This document shows, one piece after another, positions 24,725 through 36,230 of a stretch of 64,000 nucleotides of DNA (within the stretch, counting starts at the first letter, position 1; each line of letters starts with the position of its first letter). This DNA comes from Welwitschia mirabilis (lineage: Eukaryota; Gnetophyta; Gnetopsida; Welwitschiales). The notes beneath the pieces were generated by a model. That model saw only the letters and a list, made by a program, of their open reading frames with translations. It was not told the DNA's origin and searched no databases. The DNA lies in contig JBOZIK010000001.1 in NCBI GenBank assembly GCA_051453625.1, positions 60,617,693-60,681,692 on the forward strand. Direction: 5' to 3'. Position numbers and translations under genes: made by a program.

Positions 24725-25720
24725 TTTTTTAAATCAAAATGGATATATTCATAGAACAGTGGATAAAACCTTATTTGTGAAGAAATTAAGAAAGGAGTTC
24801 ATTATTATACAAATCTATGTAGATGACATTATATTCAGTGCTTCAAATGAAAAGTTGTCAAAAGAATTTGCAACTATCATGACAACTCATTTTGAATGAG
24901 TATGTTTGGTGAAGTAAAAATGTTCCTTGGACTACAGATCAAGTAATCAAAAGATGGGATATTTATTTCTTAATCCAAATATGCAAGATATTTAATCAAA
25001 CATTTTGGATTAGAAAATGCAAAAACAACTAACACCTCTATGTTTACATCATGTCAAGTGAGTTTGGATGAAAATGGTAAATTAGTAGATCAAAAACTTT
25101 ATAGAAGTATGATTGGCGGTCTACTTTATTTGACTACAAGTAGACCAGACATTATGTTTAGTGTTTGAGTATATGCAAGGCATTAATCCCAATCAAAAGA
25201 ATCACATCTATAAGTAGTAGAAAGAGTAATTAGGAACATAAAAATCACATGTAATTATGGCTTGTGATATCCTACAGAGACATCTTTTTAGCTTGCAAGT
25301 TTTAGTAATGCAGATTGGGCTAGTTGTAAAGATGATAGAAAGAGCATAAGTAGAAATTATTTTCTACTAGGTTCATGCTTAGTAGGATGAACAAGTAAGA
25401 AACAAAACTCCATATCTCTTTCAACTATAGAAGTAAAATATATTATAGCAAGTAGTCATTGTACTCATATTTTAGGGATGAAAAGAATGCTAAACGATTT
25501 TGGTATTAATTTTAAATAAGTTTCTATCTTTTATAACAATATCAATGCTATAAACATATCTAAAAATTCTGTTCAACACTCAAGAACCAAACATATTAAG
25601 CTAAGGCATTATTTTCTAAGATATCAAGTTTAAAAATGGCATATTTCTATGAACTTTGTCAGTACTAACCAATAGCTTGCAGATATTTTTACTAAACCCC
25701 TGAACTTTGATACCTTTCTT
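24725..25720 (+). pseudogene. E2 reverse transcriptase C-part and RNase H
   Basis: Reverse transcriptase contains an intact catalytic box in IQIYVDDIIFSASNEKL at about 24806. Then come GLENAKTTNTSM and LYRSMIGGLLYLTTSRPDIM. RNase H follows with SNADWASCKDDRKSIS, SISLSTIEVKYIIASSH and NSVQHSRTKHIKLRHYFL. The last Glu of the usual STAEAEY has shifted to EVKY. Several in-frame stops make it inactive. This is the only reverse transcriptase in the window in which YVDD is preserved. Confidence 0.85.
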
Positions 25721-26533
25721 TGTCTTAGAAACAAACTAGTGGTTATCTTACTATCCTATGGCTAATTGCAGGATAGTCAACTAGATTTATGATTTAGTCG
25801 ACTGGAGCGGTCAATTGACCAAAATAAAATCCTAGTCATCTAGACCCTCTTAGTTTTATAGGCTCTTTCTGAGAAAGCTGACAACATAAAATAGAAGTCA
25901 GTCACAAAATAGGCTTTGTTTTATTAGTTTAAATATTTTCTATATCATTATGTTGATTCTCTGTTTTTGTTTCCGTGTTTTTCTCTCCTATGTCATTAAT
26001 GTTCAAAGGAGAAGAATTAGTTGTATTACTCCTTTTCTCTTATGCTTTTAGTTGTAGCTTACTCTTAATGAGCACTTTTAGTTTATAATGCTTATGTTCA
26101 ATAAAATAAAAATGCACTTGTTTTATGCTCTCCAATTTGTGTCAAATCTATGTTTTAAATTTTTAAAAGTGCAAATCACATTTCTATATGAACTTTAATT
26201 TTCTAATATGCTGAATATTAAAGATTCAAAGGTTGTTATCCTATATTGGAAATGAACTATAAAATTGTCAATGATCAAAATGTTAAATCATTTATGATCA
26301 AAATGTGCTTCTAATGAATGTTATTATTCAAGAACATTTTGGCATTCTTCTTAACTCTCTAAATGTGCATTATAAATTATTTTTATTTTTAGCACAAAAT
26401 TAGACTTATTAAAATGTCTTCAATTGGTTTTAAAAGGCTTTATTTTTTTGCAAAGAATAATACACATTTTGTGAGGGGGAGTTTTCTCAATGCTAAATAT
26501 TTTTACAACTAAGTATTATTGACCATCAATGTC
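25721..26533 (+). other. E2 3' untranslated region
   Basis: About 800 bp between the RNase H end and the 3' LTR. It starts with a few more GTCGACT-like words (25775-25830), then T-rich non-coding sequence. I see no extra reading frame comparable to the one in E1. Confidence 0.55.
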
Positions 26534-26543
26534 AAAGGGCGAG
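26534..26543 (+). other. Polypurine tract of E2
   Basis: aaagggcgag just before the LTR start TGTTAGATT; a typical copia tract is aaagggggag. Confidence 0.65.
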
Positions 26544-26545
26544 AT

Positions 26546-28003
26546 TGTTAGATTATGTTTTGTCAATTGATGTTAAACTAATGTTTTCTGTGTAGCAAAT
26601 TTTATGTATCTTGTGTAAAAAATATTAATCACTTATAAGTTAGATGCTAAAGCCTTGAATGTTAAAATCTGATCACTGGAAATCTGTCAAGTCCACTTAC
26701 CTTCTTGAGGGATTGATAGAACTTTCAAGGGGTCAACCACACCTCAAGCATACTCTTATAATTAAGCTAAATTCAGAGGGATTGACTAGATTTCTAATAG
26801 GTTGAAACCTGAGAACTTGAGAGCCAGTATTCCTAAACTAATTACCAAGGGGTTAACTGAACTTATGAAAGATCGATTGGATCTATGAACCTAAGAATAG
26901 TACTCCTGAACCGATTATCAAGGAATCGACTAGATCTTTGAAGAGTCAACTGAACCTGAGCACTATGCACCTGATATCTTTGAGCTGATCATCAAAGGGT
27001 CGACCGAACACCTAGAGGTCAACCAGACGTAATGCAAGAAAATAAAATAGACTTTTATTAGGACTAGCAGGCAACTAGACATATTTGTGGGTGACCAGAT
27101 GGGAATCGACTAGATCTTGAGGGGTCAACTGGACATGAAGCTATAAGAAATTGGGATGACTAAATAGTTGACTTAGCCAACTTATTTAATTCACGACACT
27201 CGAAGGAGTCAACGGGACTTTTAAGGGGCCGATGAACTGGAATAGAAATGAAATTTTTTATCCATTATGTATCTATTATGTAATCATTTACTAGCTATTT
27301 ATAGCCATTTACTAGCTATTTATAGCCATTAGAAGCACGTTTTTACTTGTAATAAACCCTGAAAGTCTTTTAATATAACTAGCCAAGAAAGAGATAACTA
27401 AAAAGACTTTTTGACTCTTGATCGAAGGACTGAATCTTGTGATATTCACTATAGCATCTTGGCATTATACTCTTGATCAAGGGTGATCTATCATCCATTG
27501 TATCTATACATTCAAGGTCAGATCTTTTACTTCATTCTTGCACCATTTATAAGAGAAGAGCTCCATTTCAATCATTGTATGAAATAACGAGTGATACCAG
27601 TGCATCTTGACATTCTTTCATCACTACCATACAGTGTGGAAGGTTGAGACTTAGCCTGTAAAGTCCATTGAAAAGGTTGAGACTTAGTCTGCAAAAGTTT
27701 ATGTGTAAAGGTTATAGGTAAACTTGCAATACTTGAAGGAGTTAACAAAGATCCAGATCAGTCTTGGTGATAAGCTAATTATCAAGAGTGGAGTAGGAGA
27801 TTTCCCAAATCACTATAAATCTTGTGTGCATCTGATCGGTATTTTGTGCTTTCTATTAGTTTTATTTTTATGAATACCTTTCAGTTTATCTTTTATGCAT
27901 GAGTTTATTAGTGATCCATTTCAAGAAATTTTTTATTATATCATGAGTTTATTTGTTTATTTTTAAAAGCTATTCCCCTCTCTTAGGATTCTTGATCCTA
28001 TCA
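26546..28003 (+). repeat. 3' LTR of E2
   Basis: 1.46 kb, from TGTTAGATTATG to gatcctatca, matching the solo LTR and the truncated 5' LTR. It has a direct 26-bp duplication of tttactagctatttatagcc near 27288-27330 not seen in the other copies. The TATA box is weakened to taatataacta near 27370. The GTCGACC-like array spans about 26700-27235. Confidence 0.85.
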
Positions 28004-28496
28004 GTTATAAGCCTAATTTATTAAATAACTTATAAAAGTAGTATGAAATGATGGCTGACGAGAATAAAATCTTTCATAAACTACTCTATTCAAGATGCAT
28101 CGAGCCATGGTCCAATTTTTGAAGTTATTATATTCATAATGTTAAAAGAGTGTGGTAGCTACTGAATTTAAAATTATGAACAATACTTGATATACCAAAT
28201 GCCATATGCCATGAGCCACAATAAGGTGGACACCATTTGTTAGATAATTTTATAGATAATACTAGATGGTGGCTAATGAGAATAAGGGTTTATATAGAAT
28301 ATTATGTTCAGAATGCTACAAATCATGTCTCACAAAATTCTAAGCCCCATTTCTTATATTAAAATATTAATGATGTTAGTAAAAAGAGTATGGCAGTTGG
28401 AGGAATAAGACTATTAACAATGATCAATATTTAAAATGCTATGAGCCATAAGTCAGGAAAAGGTAAGGCCAGTTTCTTTTAAAATTATACTAATAT
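28004..28496. repeat. Two-unit tandem repeat, about 220-240 bp period
   Basis: gatggctgacgagaataa near 28050 recurs as gatggtggctaatgagaata near 28265, and a second shared stretch (atgccatgagccac versus atgctatgagccat) recurs at the same offset. There are two diverged units with no coding content. They lie exactly between E2 and E3. Confidence 0.5.
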
Positions 28497-28758
28497 TGTG
28501 ACATTCCCATTAACGTTTTATGAAATTAAATAAAAATGTTTAACAATAATGTGGGAATGTAATTTAGGGACAAAAATAATGATAAATTTATTTAAAATAA
28601 TAAAAACATAATAGATGAAAAAGGAACATTTTAACTTAACTTTAGTAAGTATGGTCCAAAAATGGATCTTAAGGCTTCATTAATACTAAGTGCGAGGTAT
28701 TGATACAACAGCCTAACTAGACCATATTGCCTTTAAGGTCTAGCCTATGGCATTACCA
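28497..28758 (-). repeat. 3' LTR of E3
   Basis: Plus-strand edges tgtgacattccc and cattacca; homologous to 31846-32117 with many substitutions. On the minus strand it starts TGGTAATGCC. Confidence 0.7.
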
Positions 28759-28999
28759 AGAAACCTGTCTAGTTTATTAAGGGCTCAATATGTCCTATGC
28801 AAATCCCATGCATGCCCTTCACTTCCCCAAGCACTTCCTTTTAACATAAATGAAATGTCATATTCTTTTACAAAAACTTTCTGCAAAGGTCATACCTCTT
28901 GAATAGAGATTATCTAATTTTGATTGTTTACCTAATTTTGATGGTAGTGCATAGAAAATATTTTGGAATGTTGCAGACTTAAGCTTATTTTTTCTTAAA

Positions 29000-29990
29000 C
29001 TACTATTCCTTTATGAGAACATACTTTGCTTGAGCAGTATTTTCTTCAAAGACCTCATTCTCATCATGTTATTCTACATTACAATTTGATTTAATTGGCT
29101 ATGATTGTATTTGAGTTAGTCATGGATGTTGTACATTGGATATTTCCATTCAAGTGGTCATCGAAATTTACTATTCTACTTTCATATAATATTTGGTTTT
29201 CTGATATGCCTCTTGTGAAGATTTGTATTCTAGTGGATAAATAAGATTTTGTAATTAGGGTGGAAGAGTTTTGGTAAGATCACTATCTAATTTCTCTAGG
29301 TCCTACTATGTTTGGAATTTTGACAACTTTTGGAATTATTCTTAATGTTCATCTATATTTTTCCTCCCAAGTCATAGGATTTAAACTACATACTTTTGTC
29401 TTTGACAAAGTATTTTGGAATAAAGGCCTTATTGAATTGCTTCTTGAATTCTTTTCATTTAACATATTCATTATTTGATGTATTCAAATGATTCTATCAT
29501 GCTACAGCATCACCTATCAAGAACATTGCTACATTTCTATATCATAGATTAATGTCAACATTTTTTAAACTGAAATGGTTTTAAATGTATTTTAACCATT
29601 TCAAAGCATCTTTACAAGATCTCAGAGTTCTAGCATACATGTAGACTTGAACTTTCTTTACATATTCTAACATATCTTGATGTACTTGCTTATTTATCTC
29701 TTTTACTACTTGTTGTTTAAATGATTGGGTATAGTTCCTTTTCAAATTCTATATTTTTTCATCTTTCTCTTGGAGGGATTACTTAACTTGTAATTAAAGC
29801 TGTCTAATTGATTGCTCCCATTGTCTTCATCCTAGTGCTTGAAGGATGGAGTTGAGTTTGTCATTTACCATTTTCTGTGAAGCCTTAACATTTGCATAAT
29901 TGACATCTAATTATTATTAATTTTTCCTTATCTATTATTCTAGAACATTAATGCAGGCATTTACATGATCTTCCATGTTCGCTAATGTTT
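29000..29990 (-). pseudogene. E3 gag-like remnant
   Basis: Minus-strand translation in shifting frames gives MQTLANMEDHVNACINVLE, a Gln/Lys-rich coiled-coil-like part (LQEKDEKI, KQQVVKEINKQVHQDMLEY), then a segment near 29400 that reads FNKAFIPKYFV-DKSM-FKSYDLGG. The latter resembles the Retrotrans_gag motif (FxxxFxxKYxPxxxRDxKxxEFxxLxQG) of Ty3/gypsy gag. Stops are frequent. Identification is by pattern only. Confidence 0.5.
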
Positions 29991-30179
29991 GCATTGTTGA
30001 GGGACCATCTAAGGTTTTCTATGTGTACTACACCAATTTTATAGAATGAAAGTTAGTTATCATAATAGTTTTATGAGTTGGAACTGATGTAATTAACTTT
30101 TAAATTAACCACATAACATGTACTAGTGAATGATACTAATTAAGGTTTTTTTAAAAAATAATTAAAAGTACTAGTGAGC

Positions 30180-31345
30180 CCTACTATATTCTAGGATTAA
30201 TGATGCCAACATCTAGGAGTCCTCCATGAAAAATATGACACCCTATACATTTTTAGACTTGATGATGTTAGCATGACATTAGTAGTGTGGTGCCCTGTAG
30301 TAATCTTGTTAATGATGTTAGTATTTAGAAAGCCTTCATAAGTAGTGTGGCATCCTATACAGTTCTAAGTCTGTTGATGTTGGCATGATGTTAGCAGTGT
30401 GATGTGCTATAATAACGTGGTTGATGATATCAACATCCAAGAATCCTGCATCAATAGTGTAACATCCTATATAGCTTTAAGTCTGATGATGTTAGCATGA
30501 TGTTAGTAGTGTGGTATCCTATAGTAATCCAGTTGATGATGTCAGCATGATGTTAATAATCCAATGACCTATAATAAACTAGTTAATGATGTTAGTATCT
30601 AGGAAGCTTGCGTTAAAAGTGTGACATCTTATTCAGTCTTAAGTCTAATGATGTTAGTATGATATCAGTAGTGTGACATCCTACGTAATCTAGTTGATAA
30701 TGTTAGAACTTAGAAATCCCACATCAATAGTATGGCACCCTATACAGTTCTAAGTTTGATGATGTTCGAATGATATTAGCAGTGTAGTATCCTATAGTAA
30801 TTTAGTTGATGATGTTAGCATCCAAGAAGCCTACATCAGTAGTAGGGTGCCCTATATAGTTTCAAGTCTAATGATGTTAGTAGGATGTTAGTAGTGTGGT
30901 GTCCTATAGTAATTTTATTAATGATGTTAGCATCTAAGAAGCCTCCATTAGTAGTGTAATGCCTAATATAGTTCCAAGTCTAATGATATCAACATGATAT
31001 CAATAGTATGATAACCTACAATAATCTGATTGATGATGTCAGCATCTAGGAAGCCTGTATCAGCAGTGAAGTCTGTATCAATAGGGTGAAGCCCTATATA
31101 GTTGTAAGTCTGATGGTGTCAGTGTGATGTCAATTTTATAGGACCCTATATAATTATAGGATCAATAATGTTAGCCTACATTAGTAGTGTAGCATCCTAT
31201 ATAGTTATAGGATCGATGATGTCAACCTATATTAGCAGTGTAATGCCTTATATAATTTTAGGATCAATGATGTTAGCCTGTATCAATAATGTAATGTCTA
31301 TATAATTATGAGATCAAGGATATTGACCTACACCAATAATATGGT
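30180..31345 (-). repeat. Minisatellite in E3 leader, about 112-bp period
   Basis: The anchor atctaggaag and variants recur at 30211, 30323, 30435, 30597, 30707, 30820, 30932 and 31044, that is at steps of 110-113 bp except one step of 162. Each unit is itself two related halves of roughly 52 and 60 bp, both containing a core like gatgatgttagcat and a core like gtgtggcatcctata. After 31140 only the half-unit of about 60 bp continues, to about 31340. It lies between the primer site and gag of E3, that is in the transcribed leader. Confidence 0.85.
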
Positions 31346-31825
31346 TTTCTTCACTATTTTGGCCATAACTTTTACATACGAAATTGAAATGCTTATTATG
31401 ACCCCATTCTAAAAAGATTACAAAGAGCCCGACATTTAGCAAAGCAAGTAAAACTTAATTTGATCTAGATATTTCTTCAAATTACATCTAAAAATTGCTT
31501 AAATTATCCATCTTCATGAGAATTTATTAGATCTTTATAGTTTTTACTATTATTTTGATCATAACTTCCTCATATGAACTCTATTTTCAATTTTTCCTAA
31601 TTTTATACTTTTATATTTTTATAATCTTTGATCATGTATAAGAGTATTCTTGTTACTACACTAATATCAATCTATAACAACAAGATTTACTATAGATTCT
31701 CTTCTCTTTTTAAGAGACCTGAGTAGTTGTCTCTACTCTTTAATGAAATCAGACGTTTTATTAGCAAAATTGGTCTTTTATATTTTCTTCTATTTAGAAT
31801 CTTTAAAGGATAGAAATTTACTATC

Positions 31826-31843
31826 TTTATGGCTTTGATACCA
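31826..31843 (-). other. Primer-binding site of E3 (Met tRNA)
   Basis: Minus strand TGGTATCAAAGCCATAAA, 2 bp from the 5' LTR edge; TGGTATCA-AGCC matches the initiator Met-tRNA site of plant retroelements. Confidence 0.8.
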
Positions 31844-31845
31844 AT

Positions 31846-32117
31846 TGTGACATTCTCGTTAACATTTTATAAAATTAGATAAAAAGGTTTTAATAGTACA
31901 TGAGAATGTAATATAAGAATAAGTGAGTTTAAGAATAATGATAACTTTGTTTAAAGTAATGAAAACATAATAGATGCAAAAATGGCATTTTAACTTAGGT
32001 TTATTGCATATGGTTAAAAAAAAAGATCTTGAGGCTCTATCAATGCCAAATGTTAGATCTTGGTATGGTATCCTAGCTAGGTGTATTACCTTCAAGGTTT
32101 AGTCTGTGAAACCATCA
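31846..32117 (-). repeat. 5' LTR of E3
   Basis: Begins tgtgacattctcgttaac on the plus strand next to the primer site and is homologous to the 3' LTR. An open frame on its minus strand is accidental. Confidence 0.7.
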
Positions 32118-32149
32118 TGATATATTTTGACTTAAGAGAATAATCTGTG

Positions 32150-32412
32150 AGTCTATTTTAATCAAAATATTAAAGAATCCTTACTTATACCTTAGTTTTG
32201 TCATACTCCTATAGCAAATGCAGTTATTGATTATTTTAGTTCTCTAAAATATGCTAAATAGTATGTGTCTAATGTAGCCTTTCATGGTTATGATTTTGCA
32301 TGTATGAATGAATACATACTTCATGATGAATCTTGGATTTTATACATTGATGCAACTAGGTACATGAATTATAGGCATGATTATTTTAATGATATTGATT
32401 AAGGTAGTATAA
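32150..32412 (+). pseudogene. Copia E6 gag end and protease start (left part)
   Basis: Plus-strand translation reads IANAVIDYFSSLKYAK, then DESWILYIDATRYMNYRHDYF. The second stretch matches the copia protease start WILDSGATRHMTxxRDLF, with DSG changed to YID. It ends abruptly where an LTR of gypsy element E4 begins. The integrase of a plus-strand copia element reappears at 43960, on the far side of E4. Confidence 0.6.
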
Positions 32413-33690
32413 TGTCTTGGATTTAGGCTAAGTTTTCACTTATCTATTATTCTTCCTTAGGGATAACATTGGGTATTGATTAATTATTACACCACTTTAA
32501 AGCAAGTTATAACAAGAAAGAAAAGAGAAGAAGTGATAAAATAATTTTTGGAGTTGAAATTTATCTTAAACAGGAGTAAAACAAACTAGCTCCAAGATAT
32601 TAGAGGTTCATCCTTAAATGCTCCTTCACTCTAATGTTATACGATCGTCTCTCCTACAAAATACTTTAAACTATTAAGTGCATTTGACTCAAGTTATGGG
32701 GCATAATCTCATCCTCCATATGATAATTGGTAAATTCACTTAACACTTTAACCTTGAAAGAATAATATAAATTAAGGACTTCTAGAGTATTCAAGATCTA
32801 TAAAACTAAAAACTCAAATAATAAAAGTAAACTCACACAAATAAAATAAACTTAATAGTAAAAGTAATTACTCATGAATTGAAATAAAAAACAAATTCTG
32901 TATTGCAAAATAATAACCTTATAGGAAAGGAAGAAGAAATAAGAATAACTCATTAGACAATCCTCAAGAACTAGCTCAATCCCCCAAAGAGTTATGTAGA
33001 AAGCCATCACAAGTCGATGCTCCAAAGTGCTTCAATATCTCCTAAATAAAGATGAATATAATGAAGGACTCAAGGCTTTTTTATAGTGAGAGATAGGATT
33101 GAAGGGTGGTTACAAGCTCTTGGCTTATAGCATTAGATAGAATCTTCATTGTTTAGCATTAGATAAATATGATTTTATCTTATAGCATTTGGTGAAGATT
33201 GTCTTATAGCATTAGGTAGATAAGATTTTGTTTTCTAACATTAGGTAGAATCTTTATTATTTAACATTTAATGGAGGTTATCTTTGCAGAATTTAGTGGA
33301 TTATCCCATAACATTAAGTGAAATCTTTATCATGATGAGTCCAACATATGGCCTTTAGAGATAGATTCCTCTACCAACTAGTGCTATCACCACATATCTC
33401 CAATGCCACCTTGACATGCCTCTATCACATGTCTTGAAATGCTTCTGCTACATATCACTACTCATATCTCTATTGCCACCATTGTTTTGTGTAGAATTAT
33501 TTCCATCTTCTACTATGTGTTCCAAAAGTGGCTAAAGGTTTGCAATTAATTTGGAAAAAAATAATATTTAATTTTGTTTTAAAAATAATAGAAGATATAT
33601 TTTGTGATTAGAGTAATTAAATTAGTGTCTTTTTTAATAATAAATTAGCCTAAAACACTTGATATAAATGTCACTTTTTACATGTTAACA
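32413..33690 (-). repeat. E4-family LTR, copy A
   Basis: 1.28 kb, starting tgtcttggatttagg and ending catgttaaca on the plus strand. It is the same length as the 5' LTR and shares with it a segment of about 90 bp (near 33310-33400: gatgagtccaacatatggcc) that copy B lacks. The 37 bp that follow to the gap are the same as those after copy B, so it is also a 3' LTR attached to E4-type interior. Confidence 0.8.
33118..33345. repeat. Short tandem repeats inside E4 LTR
   Basis: A degenerate unit of about 30-36 bp built on tagcattaggtaga and agattttatct recurs about seven times. Equivalent arrays lie at about 34370-34560 (copy B) and 43020-43235 (5' LTR), with unit number differing between copies. 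Confidence 0.7.
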
Positions 33691-33727
33691 CACCTTCTAA
33701 CCAGTCTTTTGCTAGTGCCTTAGCAAT

Positions 33728-33827
33728 NNNNNNNNNNNNNNNNNNNNNNNNNNNNNNNNNNNNNNNNNNNNNNNNNNNNNNNNNNNNNNNNNNNNNNNNN
33801 NNNNNNNNNNNNNNNNNNNNNNNNNNN
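33728..33827. other. Assembly gap of 100 N
   Basis: Left edge just inside the E4 interior after LTR copy A; right edge inside LTR copy B about 190 bp after its expected start. Confidence 0.99.
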
Positions 33828-34860
33828 AATTTGTCTAAAGCAGTCCTTTACTCCAATGTTGTCCAATTGCCTTCCTATAAAATAATCAAAACCATCAAAT
33901 GCTTTTGGTCTAATTCATAGAGCATAATCTCATCCATCGTATGATGAATGGTGAATCCTATTAACATTATAGCCTTGAAATAACTATATAAAGTAAGGAC
34001 TCTCAAAGCACTCAAGATCTATGAAATTATAAGACTAAGTGATAAAAGTTGAAACACACAACTAAAATAAACTTGATTGTTAAAGAAGTTACCTAAGCAT
34101 CTCAATCATGATATTACTCATGAATCAAGATCAAATAAAAACAACTTTTGCATTACAAAAAGGGAACGACTTTACAGCAAAGGAAGAAAGAAGCAAGAAG
34201 AACTCCTCAGCAATCATCAAAGATTAGTCCACTCTCCCAAAGAGTAGCCTAGAAAGCCATCACAAGTCGATGCTCCAAAGTCTCCAATTTCTCTAAGGCA
34301 AAGATGAATACAATACAGGGTTCAAGGCCCTTTTATAGGGAGAGAGGGGGTTGAGGGGTGGTTACATTCTTGGCTTGTAGTGTTAGGTGGAATCTTCTTC
34401 ATTTAGTGTTAGGTAAATAAGATTCTATCTTGTAGCATCTAGTGCTGATTGTCTTGTTGCGTTAGGGAGATCGGATTTTATCCTCTAGCATTAGGTAGAA
34501 TCTTCGTCATTTAGCATTCAGTGGAGGTTGTTTTTGTAGTGTTTGGTGGAGATCGTCACATAGCTCCAATGTCACCTCCACATGCTTCTGCTACATGTCT
34601 TTAAATGCTTTTGCTATGTGTCAACACGTCATATCTCCATTGCCACCGTGGTTTTACATGGAATTGTTTCCATCTTCCACCATGCGTTTTAAAATGTGGC
34701 TAAATATCTACAATTATTATAGAGAAAATCATAATAATAAATTTTATTGTTAAAAATAATAGAATACATATTTTATAATTAAAATAATTAAATTAATGTC
34801 TTCGTTTACAATAAATTGGCCTAAAACACTCTATATCAATGTCAATTTCACATGTTAACA
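33828..34860 (-). repeat. E4 3' LTR, copy B (partial)
   Basis: Aligned to copy A from about 32600 onward. It lacks the segment of about 90 bp shared by copy A and the 5' LTR. It retains more CG dinucleotides and G residues in the internal repeats than copy A. It joins the E4 interior without a gap, so by contiguity it is the 3' LTR of E4. The minus-strand purine tract gttaggggtg is at 34861-34870. Confidence 0.75.
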
Positions 34861-34870
34861 CACCCCTAAC

Positions 34871-36230
34871 CAGTCTTTTGCTAGTGCCTTAGCAAAAGCT
34901 TAATAACAAAATTGTTAAACATGGAAAAATTGTCTATGCCAAAAGCGCGTCAAGTGTGCGAATGATATAACTTGAAAAATTTTATGACAAATTTTAGTGA
35001 AAATCGAGATGTCATGCCCTATAACTAAAACTTGACTTTGTCGTTAAAGTTTATAGTGAAAACGTTAAGTTATTTGACAGCATAGGCGTAGACAAATTAT
35101 GAAGAGTTCGTTTATTGAAAACAATGTAAATTAAGCTAAAGGAAAAAGACAAGCTACTTACAACCAAACATGTGCTGAATGGCAAAAAAATATCCATAAA
35201 AATAGCTAATGCCTTAGGAGTTATTTCTCATGAAAATGATATGAAGTGGAATATAGTGAACCAATGTTAGGTAAATGAGATGGAAAATATGTTAATGGAG
35301 TAAAACCAAAAACCAATGAATAAAACAGTGAACTATCTTAAGTTATCATACTTTAATTATATTTTTGTATTTTCAGTGGATAGTAATGTCCTAAGTATGA
35401 AAGTTAAGAAACAATAGTTTACAAAGAGCCTCTAATTCCCATCTTTCATTCCTTTGTTTTCCTTTTCTACCTTTGCATGTATCCTTAGTTATTATGCCCT
35501 TGAACCACATTAAGCATCCAGTGTTATGACATTTTCTACCAACAGAGTTATGCATGTTGTATTATGAAGAAATCATTGCTACATTACCAGTGAGTGTTTC
35601 TAACCCCGATGTAGTTGAACATGTCGTAATTAAATCATTAAAGCTATATTACTAATAGGTTTTCATAACCTCGATGTAGTTAACTAAACCCAATTAAGTG
35701 ATTAATATTATGTGCTTTTGGAGAATAGGTATGTTATTTTCTTTTCTTCATCTTTCATAGTCATTTTTGATGAACTTTAAGGGATCATTGGCTTACAAGC
35801 AAGCTTAAGACAAATCTTATCCCCATTAAAGGATTTTTAAAGATTACATGTAAAGGTAAATCCCATCTTTTTAACTAAGTTTTACTAAAACCAGAGGCTC
35901 TAAGTGAACGTTCTTAACTAATCTATTTGGAATAAGCATACTTTTTTTTAAAAAAACCCTAAGTAAGCTGATATTAACCATTACTTAGGTGATAATACAA
36001 TTACTTATTATTTCTTTTTGTTTTAAGGGATTTTAATCTAGATTAGTAAGTCTTAAAAACACATGGCTTGATGGTTTGGATGGATGGTTTGTGAGTTCAA
36101 TAGAGCTATTTGATAATGGATTTAATAAATGATAAGGTTTAAAAGGGTGTGGAATAAGTGCTAATGTTTTAGATCGTGTCCATTAACTTTAAGGAGTTGA
36201 TTATTTTTTGAAGTTTCAATGAGAATAACT
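34871..36230 (-). other. E4 3' part without coding content
   Basis: About 1.36 kb between integrase and 3' LTR. I find no reading frame of note on either strand. Athila elements often carry an envelope-like frame here; none is recognisable in this copy. Confidence 0.5.

Larger units (their letters stand above)
18184..28003 (+). mobile_element. Ty1/copia retrotransposon E2 (degenerate, plus strand)
   Basis: Order on the plus strand: 5' LTR (start lost in the gap), Met-tRNA primer site, a gag remnant, protease and integrase, reverse transcriptase, RNase H, a long 3' untranslated part, a polypurine tract and the 3' LTR. The protease-integrase part is present two to three times: a gapless tandem duplication (20142-22170) and a restart after the gap at 23133-23232. 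The main zinc-knuckle part of gag is missing. Every coding segment has stops. A third LTR copy at 14297-15827 is solo. Confidence 0.85.
28497..32117 (-). mobile_element. Small non-autonomous LTR retrotransposon E3
   Basis: LTRs of about 262 and 272 bp flank a 3.1 kb interior. On the minus strand the order is 5' LTR (31846-32117), Met-tRNA primer site, a minisatellite leader, a gag-like region and the 3' LTR (28497-28758). No protease, integrase or reverse transcriptase is visible in the interior, which is too short to hold them, so it would depend on another element for movement. LTR ends follow TG...CA. The gag resembles the gypsy type, so it may be a deletion derivative of a gypsy element. 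Confidence 0.7.

Noticed and set aside
30180-31345. Minisatellite as centromeric satellite DNA
   Set aside because: It is limited to about 1.2 kb and lies between the primer site and gag of E3, so it belongs to the element.
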